6,118 nucleotides of DNA, taken from positions 1 to 6,118 of the forward strand of contig CANMWW010000156.1 in the NCBI GenBank assembly GCA_947500965.1, in the 5' to 3' direction. Positions within the stretch are counted from its first letter, which is position 1. The number at the start of each line of letters is the position of its first letter. Positions 1 to 5,224 of this stretch are shown one piece after another. A model generated the notes under the pieces. That model made no database searches and was not told where the DNA came from. It was given only the letters and a program-made list of their open reading frames with translations. Made by a program: the position numbers and the translations under genes. Source of the stretch: Alphaproteobacteria bacterium (GTDB taxonomy: Bacteria; Pseudomonadota; Alphaproteobacteria; CACIAM-22H2).

Positions 1-1143
1 CTTGAGCGCGATGCGGAAGCGCCGGCCCCAGCCCGCCATGGCGCGCTCCGGGCAGGCGGGCGCGAGGGCGACGATGATCGCCTCGACGATCTCCTGCGCG
101 CAGTGGCTCGTGGAGAGCGCGACCGGCGCGCCCTCGCGCGCCCAGACGACCGTGCCCTCGCGCGCGACGACCTCGACCGGGCGCAGCATGCCGTCGTTGC
201 GCGGCACGTCGGGATCCATGAGGTAGGCGATCGCCATCGCGACGCCCGAGCGCATGTTGGCGAAGGACGAGTTGACGAAGGCCGTGCTCTGCGGGTCCGA
301 GCCGGAGAGGTCGACGACGAGGGAGTCGCCCTTCTTCGTCACCACCGCGCGGATCGCGATGTCGCGCCTTCCCTGGCCGTCGTCGTCGAGCGTGGCGACG
401 CCGCGATAGGTGCCGTCGCGCCAGGTCGAGATGATCGCGCGCGCGCGGCGCTCCGCGGCGTCGAGCAGCGCGTCGGCCGCGCGCGCGACGGTGGCGCCGC
501 CGAACTCGGCGATCGTCGCCTCCAGCCGGCGCGCGCCGAGGCGCACCGCGCCCATCATCGCCGCGAGGTCGCCGCGGAAGTCGCGGGGATGGCGGACATT
601 CGCGGCGAGCATGTCGAAGACGTCGGCCAGGATCTCGCCGTCCCGCTGCACGCGCAGCGGCGGGACGCGCAGGCCTTCCTGCCAGATCTCGGTCGCGGCG
701 GCGTTGTAGCCGCCATGCGTGCCGCCGCCGATGTCGCTCTGGTGGGCGCGCGCCAGCAGCCAGAAGGCAAGGCTGCCGCGGTCGAAGACCGGCAGGATGG
801 CGGTCAGGTCGGGCAGGTGGCTGCCGCCATGGTAGGGGTCGTTGAGCATGAAGGCGTCGCCCGGCGCGACGTCGTCGCCGAAGCGCGCGATCACGGCCTT
901 CGCCGCCCATGGCATCGCGCCGACATGCACGGGGATGTGGTCCGCCTGCGCGACGAGCTGGCCGCCGGCGTCGGTCATCGCCATGGAGAAGTCGCGGCTC
1001 GAGTTGAGGATCTGCGAATAGGAGGTGCGGATCATCGCCTCGCCCATCTCCTCGACGATCGAGGAGAGGCGGCCGGCGAGGACCGAGACGGTGACGGGAT
1101 CCGGGTGCGCCGACTGGCGGCGCGCGCGTCGGCTGCGGGGCAA
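1..1143 (-). CDS. hyuB: Hydantoinase B / 5-oxoprolinase beta-subunit family protein (partial, C-terminus outside window)
   Basis: This is the HyuB-type subunit of the ATP-dependent hydantoinase/5-oxoprolinase family, cytoplasmic enzymes that open cyclic amides (5-oxoproline, N-methylhydantoin) usually together with a HyuA ATPase subunit. The 381 visible residues read without interruption. The N-terminal family core runs from DPVTVSV (about residue 15) through RTSYSQILNSSRDFSMAM and QADHIPVHVGAMP. It continues into the hallmark GDAFMLNDPYHGGSHLPDL (about 95-113), the AHQSDIGG region (about 132-139) and STSHCAQE (344-351). Family members usually exceed 500 residues, so roughly a third is missing. 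The start is inferred: the frame is closed by the dctM stop, and the TTG at 1143-1141 is the only usual start codon before the conserved core. A GAGGA motif lies 8 nt upstream. A short Arg-rich leader (PRSRRARRQSAH) precedes the core. It is the last visible gene of the TRAP operon. The family is certain; the substrate is not known. Confidence 0.93.
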   Translation of the reverse strand, partial: MPRSRRARRQSAHPDPVTVSVLAGRLSSIVEEMGEAMIRTSYSQILNSSRDFSMAMTDAGGQLVAQADHIPVHVGAMPWAAKAVIARFGDDVAPGDAFMLNDPYHGGSHLPDLTAILPVFDRGSLAFWLLARAHQSDIGGGTHGGYNAAATEIWQEGLRVPPLRVQRDGEILADVFDMLAANVRHPRDFRGDLAAMMGAVRLGARRLEATIAEFGGATVARAADALLDAAERRARAIISTWRDGTYRGVATLDDDGQGRRDIAIRAVVTKKGDSLVVDLSGSDPQSTAFVNSSFANMRSGVAMAIAYLMDPDVPRNDGMLRPVEVVAREGTVVWAREGAPVALSTSHCAQEIVEAIIVALAPACPERAMAGWGRRFRIALK

Positions 1144-1146
1144 GGC

Positions 1147-2439
1147 TCAGATCCTCATCATGGCGGGCAGCCAGGTGGCGATGCCCGGGACGAGCGTCAT
1201 CAGCAGCACGCCGAGCAGCAGCGCGAGCCAGTAGGGAACCGATGCGCGCGCGGCCGGCCCGAGCTGGACCTCGCCGCCCGTCAGCCCGACCAGCACGAAG
1301 AGGTTCATCCCGACCGGTGGCGTCAGCATGCCGACCTCGATCATCACGGTGATCACGACGCCCAGCCAGATCGGGTCGAAGCCAAGCCCGGTCAGCAGCG
1401 GGAAGACGATCGGCAGCGTCATGATCATCATCGACAGGCCGTCGAAGAAGCAGCCGAGGACCAGGTAGATGACGACGACGATGAGCAGCGCGGCGTATTT
1501 CGACAGCCCCATCGAGACGACGAACGCGAGCATCCGCTGCGGCAGGCCGAGCAGGCTGATCGCCTGCGCCAGGACGACCGCGCCGAGGAACACCACGCCG
1601 ACCACCGCGAAGGTCCGCGTCGTCGACATCAGCGCCCCGCCGAGCTTCGCGAGCGTCAGGTCGCCCATCGTGAAGCCCAGGACGATCACCGCCGCGACGC
1701 CGACCGCCGCGGCCTCGGTCGGCGTGGCGATGCCGGCGAAGAGGCTGCCAAGCACGGCGACGATCATCACCGCGAGCGGCCAGACCTGGAGCGTCCCGCG
1801 CAGGATGGCGCCCAGCGGCATCGCCGCGCCGCGCTCCGGCGCCATGGCCGGGTTCCGGCGCGCCGCCCAGGCGATCCAGGCGCTGAACAGGCAGGCCATC
1901 ATCAGTCCCGGGACCACGCCGGCGACGAAGAGCTTGCCGATCGAGGTGTCGGTGAGCGCGCCGTAGATGAGCAGGCTCAGCGAGGGCGGGATCAGCAGGC
2001 CGAGCGTCCCGCCGCCCGCGAGGCTGCCGACGACGGAGGGCCGGTCGTAGCCGCGGCGCTTGAGCTCGGGATAGGCGACCGAGCCGACGGCGGCGGCGAC
2101 CGACATGGACGAGCCGCTCACCGCGCCGAAGATCGTGCAGACCGCGATGTTGGTGTGGAGGAGCCCGCCCGGCACGCGCGCGAACACCGGCGCGAGCGCG
2201 CGGTAGACGCCGGCGGCGAGGCCGCTGGCGACCAGCACGTCGCCCAGCAGGATGAAGAGCGGCACCGCGGTGAGCGTGTAGGTCGTGAGCATGTTCCAGA
2301 CGGCCTGCACGCCGATCTGCAGCGCGCCCTCCGCGTGGAACCAGAGGATGGCGAAGCCGGTCAGGCCGAGCGCGGCGCCGAGCACCGCGCCGGAGAGCAC
2401 GCTGGCGGCGAGGCCGCCGAAGAGCGTCCAGAAGACCAT
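1147..2439 (-). CDS. dctM: TRAP transporter large permease subunit (DctM family)
   Basis: This 430-residue inner-membrane protein is the large, ion-coupled transport subunit of a tripartite ATP-independent periplasmic (TRAP) transporter. It works with DctQ and receives substrate from DctP. Its length is normal for the family. It is almost entirely hydrophobic helices and shows the DctM signatures in order: FGAVSGSSMSVAAAVGSVAY (104-123), GLLIPPSLSLLIYG (147-160), GIATPTEAAAVGV (236-248), LGCFFDGLSMMIMTLPIVFP (328-347) and EVGMLTPPVGMNLFV (368-382). The paired TPTEAAA and TPPVGMN hairpin-type motifs belong to the ion-transporter superfamily fold. The start is ATG at 2439, 13 bp after the dctQ stop, with only a weak GAGG that overlaps that stop 11 nt upstream, so translational coupling is likely. 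The stop TGA (1149-1147) is followed three bases later by the hyuB start in the same frame. Family assignment is secure; substrate is unknown. Confidence 0.96.
   Translation of the reverse strand: MVFWTLFGGLAASVLSGAVLGAALGLTGFAILWFHAEGALQIGVQAVWNMLTTYTLTAVPLFILLGDVLVASGLAAGVYRALAPVFARVPGGLLHTNIAVCTIFGAVSGSSMSVAAAVGSVAYPELKRRGYDRPSVVGSLAGGGTLGLLIPPSLSLLIYGALTDTSIGKLFVAGVVPGLMMACLFSAWIAWAARRNPAMAPERGAAMPLGAILRGTLQVWPLAVMIVAVLGSLFAGIATPTEAAAVGVAAVIVLGFTMGDLTLAKLGGALMSTTRTFAVVGVVFLGAVVLAQAISLLGLPQRMLAFVVSMGLSKYAALLIVVVIYLVLGCFFDGLSMMIMTLPIVFPLLTGLGFDPIWLGVVITVMIEVGMLTPPVGMNLFVLVGLTGGEVQLGPAARASVPYWLALLLGVLLMTLVPGIATWLPAMMRI
1152..1157 (-). promoter_or_regulatory. Ribosome binding site for the TTG-initiated hyuB
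   Basis: On the minus strand the sequence reads GAGGAT, then CTGAGCC, then TTG. The purine-rich GAGGA lies inside the last codons of dctM and sits 8 nt before the TTG, an ideal Shine-Dalgarno distance. It supports the choice of the non-ATG start and suggests that hyuB translation is coupled to termination of dctM. Confidence 0.55.
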
Positions 2440-2452
2440 GGGCGCGCCAGCC

Positions 2453-2947
2453 TCAGATGTGCATGCCGCCGCCCGAGGGCGGGGGGCGCGTCGCCTTCCA
2501 CGCGCCGATCGCGCCGCACAGCGCGACGCAGGCGGTCATCACCGCGAGCCATGGCCAGAGCTCGAGGCGCGCCTGCTCGGAGCGCAGCCCGAGGCGCATG
2601 TGGAACTCCGCCAGGTTCCAGGACTGCCAGGCGAAGATCGCCGCGAAGGCGACGAGGATCAGCTCCGACGCGATCCACGCGACCCGCCGCGCCATGCGGG
2701 GCATGGCGCCGGTCACGAGGGTGACGCGGATGTTGAGGTCCCGGACCAGCGCCAGCGGCATCGCGAGGAAGACCATCATCGCGAGCAGCAGTCCCGAGAG
2801 TTCCTCGGTGAAGCGGAACGGCGCGCTGACGACGTAGCGCATCACCACCGCCGCCAGGATGAAGGCGAAGATCGCCGCCCCCGCGGCGGCGGCGATCGCG
2901 GCGAGGGCGCGCGCGACGAGGTCCAGGATCCTGCCGATGGATTCCAT
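2453..2947 (-). CDS. dctQ: TRAP transporter small permease subunit (DctQ family)
   Basis: This 164-residue inner-membrane protein is the small subunit of the TRAP transporter and pairs with DctM. It has the expected four hydrophobic segments, at about residues 13-40, 47-67, 87-108 and 129-150. The DctQ core motif FRFTEELSGLLLAMMVFLAM (44-63) contains the conserved Thr-Glu-Glu, followed by the LVRDLNIRVTL stretch that closes the second helix. The C-terminus is a short Pro/Gly tail (RPPPSGGGMHI). The start is ATG at 2947, 26 bp after the dctP stop. Its ribosome binding site is unusual: a run of seven Gs followed by ACGGG directly before the ATG. DctQ proteins diverge strongly in sequence, so the call rests on the motif, topology, length and position between dctP and dctM, all of which agree. 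Confidence 0.93.
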   Translation of the reverse strand: MESIGRILDLVARALAAIAAAAGAAIFAFILAAVVMRYVVSAPFRFTEELSGLLLAMMVFLAMPLALVRDLNIRVTLVTGAMPRMARRVAWIASELILVAFAAIFAWQSWNLAEFHMRLGLRSEQARLELWPWLAVMTACVALCGAIGAWKATRPPPSGGGMHI

Positions 2948-2952
2948 CCCGT

Positions 2953-2959
2953 CCCCCCC
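2953..2959 (-). promoter_or_regulatory. G7 homopolymer in the dctQ ribosome binding site
   Basis: On the minus strand seven consecutive Gs lie 5 nt upstream of the dctQ ATG (GGGGGGGACGGG then ATG). This is where a Shine-Dalgarno sequence should be, and no better AGGAG-type motif is present in the 26-bp gap after dctP. The tract therefore probably serves as the ribosome binding site. Translation could also depend on ribosomes arriving from dctP. Confidence 0.4.
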
Positions 2960-2973
2960 GCGCGCGCCGGTGC

Positions 2974-3978
2974 TCAGCGACCCAGCGCCTTGAGGATGCG
3001 CTGGCGGTATTCCGGGCCGGTCTTGCCGGCCTCGGCCGCGATCTTGTCCCAGGTCTTGAGCGCGGCCTCGCGGATCGCGCCCTGGTCGGCGGCGGAGAAG
3101 TCCGGGTGCCACGTCACGCCCTGCGAGGCGAGCCTGGCGCGGGCCTCCTTCTCCTCCTGCGCGTCCTTGGTGAAGTCGAAGGAGCGCTTCTCGAGCAGCT
3201 CGATCGCGTCGGCCACGGACTTGCGGTGCTGCGCGGGCAGCGCCTTCCACTTCGCCTGGTGCGCCATCATCACGTAGGGCACGGGCGGGAAGGGGAAGCC
3301 GCTGTAGCTCGCGTGCTTGGCGACCTCCTGCAGCGAGATCGTGTGCAGGATGCGCGCGGGGTAGAGCGCGCAGTCGACGACGCCCGTCTGCATCGCCGAG
3401 TAGAGCTCCTGCTGCGGCACGATCTGCGCGGCGACGCCGAGCGCGGCGAAGGTCTCCACCTGCTCGCGCGAGCCGACGCGCAGCTTGACGCGGCGCAGCT
3501 GCTCGAGGGTCGAGACGGGCTGGCGGCAGAAGATCGACGCGTCGAGGATCGTCAGGCCCATGAAGCCGATCGCCTCGATGTTCCAGCGCGCCATGCCCTC
3601 CGCCAGGATCTTCTTGAGCTCGGGCAGCGCCTTGAGGTGCTCCTCCGCGCTCGAGACGGAGCCGTAGACGTAGAGCGAGGCGAGGTCGGGCGCGTCGCGG
3701 CCGATGAAGGGCGGCCAGATGAAGCCCATCTCCGGCGTGCCCTGCTGCATCCAGCGCAGCGCGTCGGCGTCGCGCAGGTTCATCGCGCCGCCCTCGAGCA
3801 CGTTGATGGAGAAGGCGCCGCCGCTGAGCCGCTTCACGTCGGCCGCGAAGTCGCGCACGTGCCCGGACTCCGCGCGGGTCGGGGCGTAGGAGTTGTTGAA
3901 CTTCCACTCCAGCGTCTGGGCGGAGGCCGCCGAGGCGAGCGCGCTCGCGAACGCGGCGGCAATCAGGCTGCGCTTCAT
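2974..3978 (-). CDS. dctP: TRAP transporter periplasmic solute-binding protein (DctP family)
   Basis: This 334-residue periplasmic binding protein captures the substrate, typically a carboxylate-bearing compound, and delivers it to DctQM. Residues 1-20 are a Sec signal peptide (MKRS, then an Ala-rich core ending ASAASA, with likely cleavage before QTLEW). The mature protein shows the DctP pattern: an N-terminal lobe with EMGFIWPPF (83-91), and the linker LEQLRRVKLRVGSREQVETF (158-177) containing Arg167. Arg167 is at the position of the conserved arginine that binds the substrate carboxylate in characterised members. VPQQELYSAMQTGVVDCALYP (187-207) follows. The usual Asn in that last stretch is not present. 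The start is ATG at 3978, with AAGGA 8 nt upstream inside a longer AAGGAAGGAT. It is the first gene of the operon, next to the divergent promoter region. The frame stays open far upstream, but the signal peptide fixes the start. Substrate is unknown. Confidence 0.95.
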   Translation of the reverse strand: MKRSLIAAAFASALASAASAQTLEWKFNNSYAPTRAESGHVRDFAADVKRLSGGAFSINVLEGGAMNLRDADALRWMQQGTPEMGFIWPPFIGRDAPDLASLYVYGSVSSAEEHLKALPELKKILAEGMARWNIEAIGFMGLTILDASIFCRQPVSTLEQLRRVKLRVGSREQVETFAALGVAAQIVPQQELYSAMQTGVVDCALYPARILHTISLQEVAKHASYSGFPFPPVPYVMMAHQAKWKALPAQHRKSVADAIELLEKRSFDFTKDAQEEKEARARLASQGVTWHPDFSAADQGAIREAALKTWDKIAAEAGKTGPEYRQRILKALGR

Positions 3979-4037
3979 CGTCGAGATCCTTCCTTCTGTC
4001 CTGCGGAGCGCGCCGGCGGCTCGCGCCGGGCGCGCGC

Positions 4038-4066
4038 ATATTCGGGACTGCGCCACGCCGCCGCAA
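4038..4066 (-). promoter_or_regulatory. Weak sigma-70-like promoter candidate for the TRAP operon
   Basis: Read on the minus strand, a TTGCGG -35-like hexamer (4066-4061) and a GAATAT -10-like hexamer (4043-4038) are separated by exactly 17 nt. They lie about 60 bp upstream of the dctP start. Each hexamer matches consensus at only 3 of 6 positions. The support is the spacing, and that the -10 falls in the only AT-rich patch of the intergenic region. The -35 box touches one arm of the inverted repeat. No comparable candidate was found for the plus-strand deacylase gene. Confidence 0.25.
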
Positions 4067-4097
4067 GTGCGATGACGCCCGCGCGAGACTTCGCACT
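4066..4097. repeat. Inverted repeat AGTGCGA-N18-TCGCACT, candidate operator
   Basis: Two perfect 7-bp arms (4066-4072 and 4091-4097) are reverse complements of each other, separated by 18 bp, which puts their centres 25 bp apart. That spacing places both arms on roughly the same face of the helix, as expected for a dimeric or tetrameric regulator. The repeat lies near the middle of the divergent intergenic region, immediately upstream of the candidate promoter for the TRAP operon. The arms are short, and chance occurrence in GC-rich DNA is possible. Confidence 0.35.
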
Positions 4098-4143
4098 CGA
4101 CGCTGCCGCCCCGCGTGCGGCATCTTGCGCGCACCAAGGAACC

Positions 4144-4150
4144 GGAGGGG
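4144..4150 (+). promoter_or_regulatory. Ribosome binding site of the deacylase gene
   Basis: GGAGGGG lies 2 nt before the ATG at 4153, counted from its 3' end, with the GGAGG core 4 nt from the start. It is a strong purine-rich Shine-Dalgarno match. It decides between this ATG and another in-frame ATG at 4072, which has no such motif upstream. Confidence 0.6.
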
Positions 4151-4152
4151 AA

Positions 4153-5217
4153 ATGTCCGACACCAGGCCAAGCCGTCTCAGCGCGACGATCGACCTCAAC
4201 CGCAACGGGAAGCATGCCGGCTTCGTGCGGCTGCCGCACTCGGTGCATCGCTCCGCCTATGGCTGGCTGCCGATCCCCATCGTGTCGATCCGCAACGGCG
4301 ACGGCCCGAAGGTCCTGCTCAACGCCGGCAACCACGGCGACGAGTGGGAGGGCCAGGTCGCGCTGGGCAAGCTCATCCGCGAGCTGCGCCCGTCCGACAT
4401 CCGCGGCCAGGTGATCATCCTGCCGTCCTCGAACTTCCCGGCCGCGATGGCCGGCACGCGCACGTCGCCGATCGACGACGGCAACCTGAACCGCTCCTTC
4501 CCGGGCAACCCCGACGGCACGGTGACTCAGCAGATCGCGTACTACATCGAGCACGTGCTCCTGCCGGGCTGCAACTTCGCCTTCGACTTCCACTCCGGCG
4601 GCAGCTCGCTGATGTACCTCCCGTCGTCGCTCTGCGGGCGCGACCCCGATCCCGAGCGCTTCGAGCGCGCGCTTGAGCGGCTGCGCGTCTTCGGCGCGCC
4701 GATCGGCTACTTCTCGTCGAAGCCCCAGCAGACCCAGGGCGAGGACCGCACGCTCAGCGCCGGCGCGATGCGCAAGGGCGTCGAGACGATGGGCACGGAG
4801 CTCGGCGGCACGGGCAAGGTGACGCCGTCGATCCTCAAGGTCGCCGAGGACGGCATCAAGCGCCTGCTCGCGCATGTCGGCGTCTACAAGGGCAAGGTGC
4901 CGCCGCCGCCGCCGGTCCGCCTGGTCGAGGTCGGCGGCGACGACTACTTCGTCTACGCGCCCGATGGCGGCGTCTTCGAGCCCCTCGCCGAGATCGGCGC
5001 CGAGGTGAAGAAGGGCCAGCCCGCCGCGCTCATCCACTTCCACGACACGCCTTGGCGCAAGCCCTCGCTCGCCCGCTTCGCGCGCGACGGCCTCGTCCTC
5101 TGCATGCGCGTGCCCGGCCGCACGGAGCGGGGCGACTGCCTCTTCCACCTCGGCACGGACTACACGCCGCCGCGTCGCGCCGGCGGCGCGAAGGCGGCGC
5201 CGCGCAAGCGGCGCTGA
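4153..5217 (+). CDS. Succinylglutamate desuccinylase/aspartoacylase-family zinc deacylase (DoeB-like)
   Basis: This 354-residue cytoplasmic enzyme belongs to the AstE/AspA branch of M14 metallo-carboxypeptidase-like hydrolases, which remove N-acyl groups from amino acids. Zinc ligands are visible in GNHGDEWEG (59-67: His61, Glu64) and DFHSGG (145-150: His147). NLNRSFPG (111-118) supplies the Asn/Arg pair that holds the substrate carboxylate, and Glu216 in MGTELGG (213-219) is the likely catalytic base. A run of five prolines (250-254) leads into a C-terminal all-beta domain (about 255-333). The N-terminal lead-in (GFVRLPHSVHRSAYGW) resembles DoeB, the N-acetyl-diaminobutyrate deacetylase of ectoine breakdown, as I recall that family. 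No other ectoine gene is visible, so I give no symbol. The start at 4153 is chosen for its GGAGGGG motif; the in-frame ATG at 4072 would add 27 unconserved-looking residues. The basic tail (RRAGGAKAAPRKRR) is probably disordered. Confidence 0.9.
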   Translation: MSDTRPSRLSATIDLNRNGKHAGFVRLPHSVHRSAYGWLPIPIVSIRNGDGPKVLLNAGNHGDEWEGQVALGKLIRELRPSDIRGQVIILPSSNFPAAMAGTRTSPIDDGNLNRSFPGNPDGTVTQQIAYYIEHVLLPGCNFAFDFHSGGSSLMYLPSSLCGRDPDPERFERALERLRVFGAPIGYFSSKPQQTQGEDRTLSAGAMRKGVETMGTELGGTGKVTPSILKVAEDGIKRLLAHVGVYKGKVPPPPPVRLVEVGGDDYFVYAPDGGVFEPLAEIGAEVKKGQPAALIHFHDTPWRKPSLARFARDGLVLCMRVPGRTERGDCLFHLGTDYTPPRRAGGAKAAPRKRR

Positions 5218-5224
5218 CGCGCGG

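Larger units (their letters stand above)
3979..4152. promoter_or_regulatory. Divergent intergenic control region between the TRAP operon and the deacylase operon
   Basis: This 174-bp gap separates two head-to-head transcription units and must carry both promoters. It contains the dctP ribosome binding site at its left end (3987-3991) and that of the deacylase at its right end (4144-4150). Between them are one AT-containing island in an otherwise extremely GC-rich stretch (around 4037-4043) and a 7-bp inverted repeat (4066-4097). No open reading frame in it looks like a gene. The divergent arrangement suggests joint regulation of both arms, but no regulator gene is in the window. Confidence 0.7.

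Noticed and set aside
103..2724. Very long plus-strand open frame (873 codons) opposite hyuB, dctM and dctQ
   Set aside because: Its translation is low-complexity Arg/Ala/Asp/His/Glu sequence with no recognisable domain. It is the antisense shadow of GC-rich genes whose minus-strand products show clear family motifs.
4105..4121. Small GCCGC-N7-GCGGC hairpin in the divergent intergenic region
   Set aside because: A 5-bp GC-only stem is expected by chance at this composition. It lacks a T-tract, so it is not a terminator, and nothing else supports a function.
4124..4138. CTTG-N7-CAAG inverted repeat just before the deacylase ribosome binding site
   Set aside because: The arms are only 4 bp with no further symmetry, too weak to call an operator.
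3106..4152. Plus-strand open frame continuing upstream of the deacylase
   Set aside because: It lies opposite dctP and the intergenic region and reads as Arg-rich filler. The ATG at 4153 has a strong ribosome binding site and begins at the family's expected N-terminus.
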